In this document: in pieces, positions 23,093-34,600 of the stretch
How the letters are laid out: every line of letters starts with the position of its first letter
Position numbering within the stretch: position 1 is the first letter of the stretch
NCBI RefSeq assembly: GCF_029873635.1
Contig: NC_080427.1
Coordinates: 72,633,348-72,697,347 of the forward strand
Source: Malania oleifera
Lineage: Eukaryota > Streptophyta > Magnoliopsida > Santalales > Ximeniaceae
DNA: 64,000 nt
Direction of reading: 5' to 3'
Translations under genes and position numbers: made by a program
The notes under the pieces: model-generated
The model's input: only the letters and a program-made list of their open reading frames with translations
Told to the model about the DNA's origin: nothing
The model's database searches: none

Positions 23093-24798
23093 TGTTGGCC
23101 TAATAAGGCTTAAAATTCTTATTTTGATGATAACAAATCATGATATGTTTAATGTGGTTCAAGTGAAAATTTTTCATAAAAAAAGCAAAGCTTAAAGGAA
23201 GTGACAAAGTTCAAGAGGATGATAAAGCTTATGGATTAAAAAGAGATCTTGAAGAGCATGAGGATTAAAGATAACTTGATGAAAACTCAAAAATGATGGA
23301 AGAACAAGATTAAAGAACAAAGGATTAAATTTTTAAGGATGTTTTGAATGTAAGTACTTCAAGTTAATTTTAAGTATAAATTGATTTGAAACTCTCATAA
23401 AATCAAAAGAAACTCAGAAATATATTTTTAAGGAAACTCTAAAGAATATTTTAAAATTAATGAAAAGAAAGGCTTTTGAAAAAGAAGAGTTTTTGAAAAT
23501 CAGAAGGGCCAGACGACTGTCCTCTTGTGGCAGGTGACTGCCAAATTAAGTGAAGAATTTTTCAAAGGGATAGTAGCATGCCAGGCGACTGCCTGAACAT
23601 GCCAGGCACCTGGGTTGTCATGCCAGGCGATTGCCTTGGTTCTGGCAGGCAACTGTCAATGTTCTGTGTTGGGAGTTTGTTCTATGACAGGCGACTACCA
23701 CTCGAACGTTGGCTTAAAAACTCTCAACAGGAAGATTTTTTAAATGAGGTTTTTGGATACTATTATTTTGAAAAACTTGGAAACTACTTCAAGAAAACTT
23801 TGGGGGTAAGAAATTACTCTTAAACATCTATAAATAGTCCCAAACTTCAAAGATTTTTTACACCAAAGAAATTCTCAGCAATCAAAGTTCTTAAAGAGGC
23901 TCTCAAACTCTCTTGTGTTCATTCATATTCAACTACTGAATTGTTGTTGATTCAAACTCTGAAGTAAAGCTTTCAAAGTCAGAATCTTTCAAGTTTTGGA
24001 AGATACTTGGTGATTTATATTGAGTACTGAGCTTCGAATTCCTTTATATTTGAATTACTTTGAAGTATTATTGTGTTGAATGTTGTACTAACCTACTCTG
24101 CTGTGAGAGTGTTTTCTTGTACACAAACTCTTCTTTATCTTAGTTCTTATTCATAGACGATTCTGAGCTGTAGAATTGTTGGACCAAACGAAGGAATATC
24201 GTTTGGAGAGGCGGGCTCTAGCCTAACGGAAGGAGTGTTTGTAATTGGTATTTGTTCCACCCGTAAATGGAACTAAATTAGTAAATCCTTTTGGTGGTTT
24301 GCCAAAGGCAAGGACGTAGGCTGGGTATAAGCCGAACCTCGTAAAATCTTGTGTCTCTCTTCTTCCTTACTCTTAAACTTTTTTAGCAATACATATAACC
24401 TGCATGTATGTTTTAAATTGTTGATTTTGAGTGTATAGTTGTTAAATAGACCAGAGGATAATTTGCTTTTGGCTTGATCAACATTGATTGCGGAAACCGA
24501 AAGGGACTACATTGGTTGATCAACCTAAACATATTAATCTGAAAGTTTATTTAAAAGCTAAACACAAAGAAGAAGTGTGAGTTTGGAATAAACACAAGGC
24601 TTACATAAATTCAGCGTGCTTTACAATTCCTTACAGGACTATTGATAAAAAATTGAGTTTTTGATTATCTTGATTGGTTGTGGTAGAATTGTTTTTATAT
24701 TTACTTATTGTGATTGTTGACATAAAATAAAGAATTAAAATTGAAATAATTTTAAAATTCCAATTCACCCCCACTCTTGGGAAGCTATCCTAATTTCA
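23093..24798 (+). mobile_element. Solo LTR, SIRE-like, TSD ATATA
   Basis: It starts TGTTGGCCTAATAAGG and ends CCTAATTTCA; ATATA flanks both sides (23088-23092, 24799-24803). The duplication lies in AT-rich sequence, so it is weaker evidence. It is 1706 bp. It contains the CCAGGCGACTGCC cluster (23508-23700), TATA TCTATAAATAG (23827-23837) and the class-typical 3' end AATTCACCCCCACTCTTGGGA. No internal region is present. Confidence 0.82.
23508..23700. repeat. U3 cluster of CCAGGCGACTGCC-type words
   Basis: About seven copies are seen (GCCAGACGACTGTCC, GGCAGGTGACTGCC, CCAGGCGACTGCC, CCAGGCACCTGG, CCAGGCGATTGCC, GGCAGGCAACTGTC, ACAGGCGACTACC). The word is a near-palindrome built on GGC-GACT-GCC. 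It ends about 125 bp upstream of the TATA box. No sequence is shared with the other cluster words, but the layout is the same. Confidence 0.8.
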
Positions 24799-24914
24799 AT
24801 ATATATATATACATATACATTGTTTGAGAGTTGTCATATAAACTTCAAAATCTTTCTTGAGCTTAATCTCTCATCATACTAAAGTGTATTGTGCTTATTG
24901 TTGTACATCGTTTG

Positions 24915-26839
24915 TGTTAGCTTTACTATAATCCCAAGAGGGAGGTGAATTGGTATTTTAAAATTTAATCCCCTAGGTTAATCCACTAACAGCAATATTA
25001 CACAAGCCTAAGGTCAATCTAATGCGTGTAAGATAAATCAATATAGATATTCAGTGAAAATTAAATTGCACAAATAATTTAACTATGCATGCACAATAAA
25101 ACAGTAAATGAAAACGACACCAGAAATGTTATCGAGATTCAGCAAACTACCTACATCTTTGCCTTGACTCACAAGCACAAGGATTAGACTATAAGCTCAC
25201 TTAACAGGCGGAGTGGCACCTAATACAACAAGATCAATTAGCATAGGGCTGACCTCAACCTTTACAAACAATTCTTTCGAGCTGGATTACTGCCCCCTCA
25301 GGCCACACCTGGAATACAACATATTTCACAATACAAGGTGCATACAATGAAATGCTTCTCAATCAAGCAGATATGTACCAGTAATAATCAAAACACACCA
25401 AACATGTAAGAATAATAAGCTCAATGGTGTATATGTGCAAGCAACACTCAGTATAGTGATTATTCTCAAGTTAAGCACATGAGTGTTTTTACAAGCTAAT
25501 CTTTGAAAACCAAGTATACCAAATCTCAATGACAAATTAGTGTTTCAAAGATGCTAGCAACAATATTCAAACAAACTCAAAAGTATTTTCTCAAATGTAA
25601 CAAGCACAAGAGTTGTTTGAAATCAAGCTTGTAAAATATTTTGCACACAAAAATAAAGCTTAAGGAATCTTGCAATGTCAATGCAAAGACCCTAAAGCCA
25701 ATGAGTTTTCCCACACAAGATTTATTTATTCAAATCAGTGGGAAATACTCTAGCCTAACTCTCAAGATAAAAATCAATCAACACAAATTTCAAATGAGAG
25801 TTATGGGCTATTTAAAATGGAGCACAAATAATTTAAACACTCTTTCTAGTCTTAAATAATCAAGGAATATGAAATAAGAGAGTATTTGGGAGTAGTATGA
25901 ACAATATAGGCTTTGAAAATTTTCAAAGGATTTCTCACTAATCAATTTGCTAATTATTTGCTAATCCATGCAAATGAACCCCTATTTATATAAAATGTGA
26001 AAATTATAACCGTTGGAGACATAGGGGTAATAATTAAAATTGTTTTAAAACCTTTTAAGGAAATTAACCCCATTTAACCATTCTTAACTGCGGTAAAAAT
26101 AAAACAACTCGAGAGTTTTCGGGTGCCCAATCCACGGTTGGGTCACTTGAACAGTCTCCATGAAAAAAGATGTTTTTTGAAGTTCGGGTGCCCGAGTCAA
26201 GGTTCGGTTGGCTGACCGAAGGCAATTTCCATTTTGTCCGCGTTTTGGTTGCCTAGTCCTGAGTTCGGTTTGCCAAACTCATATGTTCGGCCACTCAAGG
26301 CCTCTTTGAATGTATAAGTTCGAGCTGCCGAGTTGGAAGGAAAAGTCACAATCAAGGTTCAGTTGATCGAGGACGGTACGCTTAATTTTTATTTGGTCGC
26401 CCGAAACCAAGTCAACCTTTTGACAGGTCAAGGGTTCAGTCGCCCAAGGTGTTTTGAACACCATGGTTTTGGTAGCCCGAAACCTCACAATTTTGGCCTT
26501 TTATATCCTATTTCAATTCAATTGTTTCCTCTGATAATATAAGTGATTATGAGGACTATCTTATGTGTTTGTGCATGGACCTAAGGTCTTTCGAGCTTAT
26601 TACAACTTATATGCATGATATGCAGATTATTACAGACCTTTGCCTATGTTACTATTACAGACCTAAATAGAGCAATAATATAGATTACAATAAAAAAGAA
26701 ATCTTCTAGGTCTTTAGACTTGGAGTCTTCACATGCCATCAAGTGATCTATTCATATGGACCTACACACAAACTTGATAGACATTAAATACCTGAGTATT
26801 TGTCATTATCAAAATCGGGTATAACCAATAAGGTCAACA
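24915..26839 (-). mobile_element. SIRE-like LTR in minus orientation, probably solo
   Basis: On the minus strand it starts TGTTGACCTTATTGG (26839) and ends CTTGGGATTATAGTAAAGCTAACA (first base 24915 on plus). It is about 1925 bp with no internal region. Flanking GTTTG and ATTTC match only partly, so the target duplication is decayed or the boundary is off by a base or two. TATA TTATATAAATAGG reads on the minus strand near 25982-25994, with the cluster at 26118-26484 upstream of it. Confidence 0.75.
26118..26484. repeat. U3 cluster of TTCGGGTGCCCGA-type words
   Basis: About twelve degenerate copies are seen (TTCGGGTGCCCAA, TTCGGGTGCCCGAG, TTCGGTTGGCTGACCGAA, TTCGGTTTGCCAAAC, TTCGAGCTGCCGAG, TTGGTCGCCCGAAAC, TTCAGTCGCCCAAG, TTGGTAGCCCGAAAC). 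The palindromic core is split around a variable centre. Confidence 0.75.
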
Positions 26840-26941
26840 ATTTCCTAGTTGTAGAAGCACTTCATTTGTACACTGAACTTTTATCATCTTTGTATTCTCG
26901 ACATGTGGTGGGAAGAGGAAGACACTAACTTGTAAGGTACA

Positions 26942-27082
26942 CCGGTTTGGCTCTAGCCCAGTTAGGTGAGCTAGGAAGCACTGTCCTGTAAGGCGTAGGT
27001 TTGATTCCGCCCAGTAAGTGAACCGAGGAGACTTCGCTTCGTAAGAAGTAGTGTAAACGGCGTCGCTCCGTCTGGTTAAGTG
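26942..27082 (+). repeat. Degenerate tandem repeat (CCCAGTAAGTGAAC type) in the SIRE 5' LTR
   Basis: About three units of roughly 45-50 bp each contain GTTTGRYTCYRSCCCAGTWAGTGARC-like text (kept in the GTTAGGTGAGC, GTAAGTGAAC and GTTAAGTGAGC boxes). They are joined by TCGCTTCGTAAG or CCTGTAAGG. It corresponds to the array at 7276-7440 in the first SIRE LTR. Confidence 0.6.
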
Positions 27083-27443
27083 AGCATTTAGTGAATCCTC
27101 TTGCTAGTTAGCTTGAGGCAGGGACATAGGCACTGTGGCCAAAGCTCGATAACAAACCACGTGTCACTCTTACCTTATACTCTTTACATTCTAGTATTTG
27201 CATGCTTACATTTATCTGCTGATATTATCTGTAGTGCGTTTTGAATATTAATCAGTGTCTGATTGAGAATATATTGGAACTGTGATAATTGTGTAAATTG
27301 TTTAAGCATTCATTTATCTGCTAGATATATATTTGATTAGAAAGACCTTAGGTCGAGAAATACTGATTATTGTGCTATTTTGACCTAGGAATTTTAAAAT
27401 ATCCAATTCACCCCCCTCTTGGGATTACAACAAAAATTACATT

Positions 27444-27456
27444 TGGTATCAGAGTC
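27444..27456 (+). other. Primer-binding site of the SIRE-type element
   Basis: TGGTATCAGAGTC lies 2 bp after the LTR end and matches the complement of the initiator-Met tRNA 3' end (TGGTATCAGAGC) except at the final position shown. Confidence 0.85.
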
Positions 27457-27495
27457 TTATTGCATTGACTTAAACATTTTTTGTAAAAGATCGCA

Positions 27496-28480
27496 ATGGC
27501 TCATACTGGTGTAACCCCTTTTGGTGAGGGACGATCTTCCACACGTCCTCTAATTTTCATTGGTGTTAACTACACCTTCTAGAAATAAAGGATGCGCATG
27601 TTTCTTCAAAATATTGATCAGAAGGTGTGGAAGGTTGTCTCCAAAGGAGATTTTGTCCCAATGAAAACTGTAAAGGGTAAGAGAGAACCTAAAACGGAAT
27701 ATGAATATACCGATGATGATATAAAGGGAGTTATTGTAAATGCTACTGCAATGAATGCCCTATATTGTGCTCTTGATGTTATTGAATTTAATAGGGTTAT
27801 GACATGTACATATGTGAAAGAAATATGGGATAAACTATAGGTTACGTATGAAGGCACTAGAGATGTTAAGGATAGTTGTATTGACATGTTAACTAGTGAA
27901 TATGAGGCATTTAAGATGACCTCTAGTGAATCCATACAAAGCATGTACGCGCGGTTCACACATACCACCAACTCTCTGCATGCACTTGGTAAGACTTACC
28001 CAACATATGAAATGATTAGGAAAATTCTAAGGGGTCTACTGCCAATCTGGGAGGTAAAAGCCACTGTCATAGTTGAGGGGAGAAACCTAAAGGCAATGAC
28101 GTTGGATGAGCTTATTGGATCGCTCATCATATATGAAATGGCAGTAAATGAGAAGTTGAGCGAGCACAACAAAGCAAAGAAGGTGATTGCTCTAAAAGTA
28201 TCTACCAGTAGCTCTAGTGGAGATAGTGATGAAGAGTCAGAAAAGGATATGGCACTATTGACCAAGAAGTTCAGTAGGTTCCTTAAGAAAAACTAGAAAC
28301 CATCTTGAAAGTTCCGGAATTCAAAATATGAAAAAGGATAGTCAAGCAAAAGAAAGCAAAAGTTAGATCCTCTCATTTGTTACAATTGTAATGAAACCGT
28401 ACATATTAGACCAGATTGCCCACAACTAAAAAAGGACTCAAAAAAGAAGAAGAGAGCAATGAAGGCTAGCACGTCTTGGG
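27496..28480 (+). pseudogene. SIRE-type gag, decayed
   Basis: The start at 27496 gives MAHTGVTPFGEGRSSTRPL, a typical SIRE gag start followed by NYTF. Stops occur at about 27580 and 27838. Segments 27592-27840 (RMRMFLQNIDQKVWKVV) and 27886-28296 (UBN2-type capsid, KMTSSESIQSMYARF) read in the same frame. A zinc knuckle C-x2-C-x4-H-x4-C (CYNC...H...C) is intact at about 28378-28419. The original product is the capsid/nucleocapsid protein. Confidence 0.85.
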
Positions 28481-29110
28481 ATAGACGTTGTATTAGTGGC
28501 TCAGACACAAAAACTAGCTACACTGAAATCGCAAACTTATGTTTAATGGCACATAGTGACCACGAGGAACATTCTTCATGCTCTTTATCGTCTTATTATT
28601 CTAGTGATGATTATGATATTGATTGCATGCCTACATATAAAGAATTGCAGCTTGAGTATATTCGTGATCATAAATTGCTTGATAAAATGACTAAGAAAAA
28701 TGATGATTTGAAAATCAAATGTAAAGATTTGTCAAATGCTTTTGAAAAAGAAAAGAAATCTTGTCCCTCTCTATTGAAAGAAAAAAGAATTGAAAATTTC
28801 CAGTTTAGAGAGGAGATTGGAGGATAACTCCAAAATAATTTATAAATTCACAGAGGGCCAAAACAACTTTGAAAAAATCCTTGGGGCCCAAAGAAATTCT
28901 TTAGACAAAGAAGGCCTTGGATTTAATGGAAAGGAAAATAGGAGATAGAAAAATCTTTATATGGGATATTTTGTAAAAGAATCAAGATCATTTATTCCAT
29001 CTAAAAACTTCTATAGGCCTACAACGTGTTTCAAATGTAAAAGAAAATGTCATATACAATTTGATTGTCCATTTAAGAATAGGGATATTAAAATTAAGAA
29101 GGTCTAGAGA
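28459..29110 (+). pseudogene. SIRE gag-pol linker: acidic/coiled-coil region and second zinc knuckle
   Basis: The 122-codon open segment 28459-28827 is Ser/Asp-rich (SYYSSDDYDIDCMPTYKEL), followed by a Lys/Glu coiled-coil-like stretch. After a break, CFKCKRKCHIQFDC (about 29030-29071) is a second C-x2-C-x4-H-x4-C knuckle. Such an extended region between capsid and protease is normal for SIRE elements. Confidence 0.75.
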
Positions 29111-29154
29111 GTTAAGGGAGATTTAGGCACTAACCCCTATGGTCCTAAGAGAAA

Positions 29155-29690
29155 TTGGGTACCAACAATAGTCACTTAAATGTTGTTTTGCAGATGTTCT
29201 TGAGATCATCCTCCTCTAAAGATAAATGGTACATGGATGGCAACTGCTCACGACACATGACGGGCGATGAGGCCAAGTTTGCTTCCATTACACCCAAAGA
29301 TGGAGGATTTGTGACCTTTGGGGACAATACAAAGGGCAAGATCATCGAAGTAGGTAAGATAGGTAAGGAACCTTCTCTTCTTATAGATAACGTTCTACTC
29401 GTAGATGGTTTGAAACATAATTTGTTGAGCATAATTCAATTATGTGATAGGGGGATATAGGGTGTCCTTCGAGCATGATAAATGTCTAGTAGAAAACATA
29501 TCAAAAAATAAAGTGTTATTTACTGTTGAACAATATGAAAATGTGAACACTACTAGCTTAGATCATTTAGCTTCTCTGCATGTGAAATGTTTTTCCTCTA
29601 TAAACAAGGCTAGTTGGCTTTGGCATAGGAGACTAGGGCATGCTAGCATGGATTTATTGTCAAAACTAGTCAAAAAATAATTAGTCAAAA
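29155..29690 (+). pseudogene. Copia protease and GAG-pre-integrase domain, decayed
   Basis: KWYMDGNCSRHMTG (about 29225-29270) corresponds to the Copia protease active site. The usual Asp-Ser-Gly reads Asp-Gly-Asn, so the protease is probably inactive. A stop at 29460 separates this from an overlapping frame (29444-29680) with SWLWHRRLGHASMDLLSKL, the integrase-associated zinc-binding start. Confidence 0.82.
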
Positions 29691-30560
29691 GGCTTACCAA
29701 AAACATAGTTTGTGAAAGATAAAATTTTTGATACATGTCGATTTGGTAAGCAAACTAAATCTAACTTTAAGAAAAAGAAAATCATCTCCACTACTAGGTC
29801 ACTTCAATTGCTGCATCTAGATTTATTTGGTCCTAATTAAATTTAGAGTTTAGGAGGAAAATCATATGCTTTTGTAATTGTTGATGAATATTCTAGATTC
29901 AAATGGATATTATTCCTAGAACACAAGGATGAAGCATGTGAAAAATCTTGTTAGACTATGTTAAAAAATCCAAAATGATAAAGGGTATAAAATTTCACAT
30001 ATCCAGAGTTATATAGGAGGAGAATTTTAAAATAAGTATATGGAAGAATTTTGTGATGATCATTGTATTTCCCATAACTTCTCTACACATAGGACTCCCT
30101 AACAGAATGAAATAGTTGAAAGAAATAATAGATCCTTACAGGAGATAGGTAGAACAATGCTTAATGAACATAAATTACCCAAATATTTATGGGCCGAAGC
30201 AGTGAGCACTGCTTACTACATAATGAATAGAGTTTTGATCAGGCGCACTCTCGACAAAACCCCTTACGAATTGTGGAATGACCATAGACCTAATATTTCC
30301 AACTTCCACGTTTTTGGTTGTAAATGTTTTGTTCTAAGGGATAATGAACCTAGGAAAATTTGATTCAAAATATGATGAGGGAATCCTTTTAGGTTATGCA
30401 TTAAATAGTAAAGCCTACAGGGTGTATAATAAGAGAACATTGATTGTTATAGAGTCCATCCATGTAGTGTTTGATGAGTTCAATCCTTTTCTAAAAAGGT
30501 TGATAAGGATGATATTGAAGTAAGAAAGGGTTTATAAAAATTATCAATTGAAAATAATAA
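29690..30560 (+). pseudogene. Copia integrase core, decayed
   Basis: The pieces LLHLDLFGPN (first catalytic Asp, about 29812) and VDEYSRFKWILFLEHKDEA (about 29880-29935) can be read. IVERNNRSLQEIGRTML (about 30110-30165), which keeps the catalytic Glu, is followed by the open segment 30157-30363 with YLWAEAVSTAYYIMNR and FGCKCF. Several stops and shifts interrupt it. Confidence 0.8.
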
Positions 30561-30599
30561 AGATGAGAGCATAGAAATTAAAGAACCACCTACTGAAGA

Positions 30600-31602
30600 T
30601 AATCAGGTAGAGAGTGAGGTACATGACCTACCTAGAGACTGGAAATTTGTGAAGAACCACCCCAAAGATCAAATCATAGGTGAACCTTCATGAGATGTAG
30701 CTACTCGATCATCTCTTCGAAACTTGTGTAGTCACTTTGCATTCTTGTTTCAGGAGGAGCCCAAGAATGTGAATGAGGTAATTGAGGATGAGTCATGAGT
30801 GATGTCCATGCAAGAAGGATGAAAATGGAACAGTAATTATAAACAAAGTCAAACTAGTAGCCCAAGGGTATAACCAAGAGGAAGGTATAGATTTTGAGGA
30901 GTTAAAGGGAAGATAGACACAACGCTCTTCATAAAAGCTAAAAATGATCATATGCTCCTAGTACAGATATATGTAGATGACGCCATTTTTGGAGCTACAA
31001 ATAATGAGTTGTGTAATAAGTTTGCCAAATGCATGCAAAATGAGTTTGAGATGAACATGATGGGTGAACTTAACTTCTTTCTAGGACTTCATATTAAATA
31101 GGCCAAACATGGAACATTCATATGCTAATCAAAATATGTTAGAGACTTGCTCAAGAAATTTAATATGAAGGATGGTAAAATTTTAGGAACACCTATGAAC
31201 TCCTCCACAAAGTTAAACAGAGATGAGCAAGGTATACCAGTAAATGTCAATCTCTACCATGGCATTATTGGTACCCTATTGTACGTAACTGCTAGTAGGC
31301 CTGATATTATGTTTAGTATTTGTATGTGTATTAGATTTCAGGTTGTACCTAAAGAGTCTCACTTGTTAGCAGTTTAGAGGATACTTAGATACCTTATTGG
31401 CACTATTGAATTACGATTATGCTACCCTAATCATACCTCATTTGAGATTGTCAGTTATTCTGATACTGACTTTACCGGTAGTAAAGTAGATCGAAAAAGC
31501 ACGAGCGACACTTGTCATTATTTAGGACAATGTCTGGTTTCTTGGTTCTCCAAAAAACAGAACTCAGTTGCACTGTTCATAGTCGAGGCTAAATACATAG
31601 CG
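30600..31602 (+). pseudogene. Copia RT and RNase H, internally deleted
   Basis: The start of RT is represented only by DLPRDWKFVKNHP and VKLVAQGYNQEEGIDF. The text then jumps to LVQIYVDDAIFGA (catalytic YVDD near 30970) and NFFLGLHIK, so most of the fingers/palm segment is deleted. YHGIIGTLLYVTASRPDIMF (about 31257-31316) and RNase H SYSDTDFTG and KQNSVALFIVEAKYIA follow. It ends at 31602 where the Gypsy LTR begins, so the RNase H end and 3' region are missing. Confidence 0.82.
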
Positions 31603-34600
31603 TGTAGAGACTCAGAAAATTAAATTAATGAAAGTAATAAAAGAAAAGAAATGAAAGAGAAGGAAAAGGAAAAAGGGGGATCAGCAAGGGTTTGTCGATG
31701 AACCAATGGACTTTCGTCGACGAATGTCCCATTATGTCTCGTCGACGAAGTATACATGTTTTGTCAATGAGAAGATACTGAGAGTGTGATGACCCAAAAA
31801 TATATACATGATTAAAGTACAATAATAATAAAATAATAAAAATGGTCATTGAGTTAATATCAATACAGAAGTGTTTTTCTGTAGGATCCTTGATTCCATA
31901 TTTGATGCCTAAGAAAGACCTTGTCTAAGCAAGTGCTCAGAGACCATTGCGGCTCAGTCGCTCCCTGGAGGTCGGCTTGGTCAAAATGGAATTTCATAGG
32001 ATAAACAGGATAGACACTGTTTGTACACATAAATAAGTATATATACATAAAATAGTGTTTTGACAGACATAATTTGTAAAAATATATAATAAGATGATAA
32101 TAATATAAGTATCCTATGCGGGCCCACAAGACCGTGTGGGGCCCACATGAGTCCCGAAGCCGTATGGAGGTTTACACAAGTCTCAAAACTATATAGGATG
32201 CATAAAATCGTATATAAGTTATTCGAGTTACGTAGGATTCATTCTTATCTCGAAGTTGTGTGGGGCCCACATGAGTTTTCAAAATTCAAATTTAATTCTT
32301 ATTCAAAAAATAAAATAAAGAAATACTAAAAATAGTTTAAAAGTAATAACAATGATAATAATAATGATAATAATGATTAAGAAAAATAATGAAATAATAA
32401 AATAATTAGTTAACTAATTGATTAATTAGGTAAGTAATTAATTAAAAATTTATTTAATGGGAATGGTGGCAAGCACTCCCACATGGCCTCCATCCCCATC
32501 CCATACTCAACCCATACCTTGCCCATCCCTTGCCCATTCTTTAATTTTTAAAAAATTATAATTTCACCCATCTCCCCACACTTTTATAAATTTCATTTCT
32601 TCCCCAAAATTTTCCTATAAATGGGGAGCTCTCAACCTTCATTTTTCACAACAATTTTTCAAGGATGAGAAGAATTAATGAGTGAAAGAAATTATGGTGG
32701 AGAGAGAATTTTTGAGTAAATTCTCAATCACCCACTTTTTCCGATCTCATTTCTTAGAGATAGTTACAGTGTCCGTAAGGAAGAAGGTAAGTAAATTTTG
32801 ATTATATTAGTTTTTTTTTATTTAAAATTCATACCTGAGTTTATTTTATAAGTAAATTTCAATTATGTTAATTAGTTCCACAAAATTTTCATGAGTTTAT
32901 TTTTACACATATTTAATTATACAAATTCTATCTTTAATATACTTGCATCTATTTTTAGGGTAAGAAATGTTCTAATCCCCTCGGGTAAATTTTTAGCATT
33001 TATTTCTATTCAAAAATAAAATTGTATATATTTTTAATAAAAAAATTGTGTGGCATGAGTTTATTTTTACGTTACATTTTTTATGAAAATATGAGTAAAG
33101 ATGAGATTTTCACGATATTATTTTAAATTGCATAAATCATAATAAGATGATTTTAAAATCCCTTATGGCAACGAAAGTTCAAAGTTACAGATGCTCGGTA
33201 CCGCAGCTTAAAGTTTATACGGATCAGAGTACACCCACACTGTTTACAGAGTGGTTATTTATGTTAGTAGATTTCTCCTGAGTGCACACCTGGTTCCGGA
33301 CCAGGACTTAATAAGGAAAATCTCACTTAAAGTTTACGTATATTGATTTAGTTTGGTCGGCCGGCCAGCCAGCTAAGTCCAGTCTTCGGACCGCACAACC
33401 CAGTCATAGGGGTAAACATGATTTACGGCAAACAGGCCTAAGGGTGGTTTTTACAATATATGTTTATACATATTTAATTACGTGTACAAAGTTACTGATG
33501 ATTTGAAGGAAAAATATAAGTTTACATGAAAATGATCATTTTAGTGCTTAAATGATGATCTAAAGAAAACGTAAAAGGAAAAGTATATGTATATTTATCA
33601 TTAAATATTTATACAGTTTTAAAGTTAAAAGTTTAATTTAATAGTTATAATATATGATTATAAAATTTTATTGTTATAGTTGATGGTAAAAGTTTTATGT
33701 ATAAATTTTTAAATTTATATTTATTCAAGAGACAGTTTTGAAGTTATAATGTTAAATATTGTTTTACAAAATTTTTAAAAAACTCATTTTTGCCACACAC
33801 TAATAATAATCTTATTTACTTACTGAGCGTCGCCTCACTCCAATCATATTTTTATTTCAGATAACTCTGAAGAGCATGTTGGAAATCAAGCTTAACAAGC
33901 ATACGGGTGGGGATAGAAAAATAAAGATTGTTTAGAAATATTAGTATGATGCCAGATATTTATGCTTATGTAATTTTTCTTCTTTTGAAATAAATGATTG
34001 TAATATGGATAATTAGTGCTCTGGTTTAATAAAAATTGAGTTTATTTGCTTCCGCTATAAATTAATAGTAAAAAGTTAATATCCCAGGCCCCTTGGAGTT
34101 GGGGTGTTACAGAGAGTCAAGGAATTCAGAAAATTTCAGGTTCGTCGACGAACTAGCTTCCTCATCGACGAAGTGCCTTCATGGGCTCGTCGACAAATCA
34201 CTTGAACTTGTAAACGAACGCCGACCTATAAATAAGGAGACTGTCATTTTCAGTGAGTATTTTCTCTCTCCTCTCGTTCTCTCTCTCTCTCTCTACCCTA
34301 TGGTTTTCCTTCTCTCTCTCTCTCTCTCTTCGATTTTGGTTTCGTTAAATCCCGTTTTAACGATCAAAAGTCATCATGAGGTTCGGTGGGAGATTCTCTA
34401 CAAATTAGACGGAGCCAATTATGGGTTTGGAGTTTTTGGGCACCACTCCAAAATCAGGGTAAGTAAGTTATTTTAGGATTTAAGTATTTATTTGGAGTAT
34501 AAAAGGCTTAGGAGGTGTTAAATGGGAATTGTTCTGGAAGATGTGTTGATTAATCTGGAAAAAATGTGATTTTTAGGGTTTTGAGTTTCAGACGCCGCGG

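Larger units (their letters stand above)
17797..27441 (+). mobile_element. 5' LTR of the SIRE-type Copia element, with three nested LTRs
   Basis: Own segments are 17797-18947, 22790-23092, about 24799-24914 and 26840-27441. They carry in order the cluster (18196-18584), a TATA-like TCTATATATT (18685-18694), a tandem GTAAGTGAAC-type repeat (26942-27082) and the conserved end CTTGGGATTACA...AATTACA. Inserted LTRs are 18948-22789 (minus), 23093-24798 (plus) and 24915-26839 (minus). Its reconstructed length is roughly 2.1-2.2 kb. Confidence 0.83.

Noticed and set aside
27444-27456. TGGTATCAGAG-type strings as parts of tRNA genes
   Set aside because: They are primer-binding sites beside LTR ends; no cloverleaf, A box or B box surrounds them. 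I found no credible tRNA or rRNA gene anywhere in the window.
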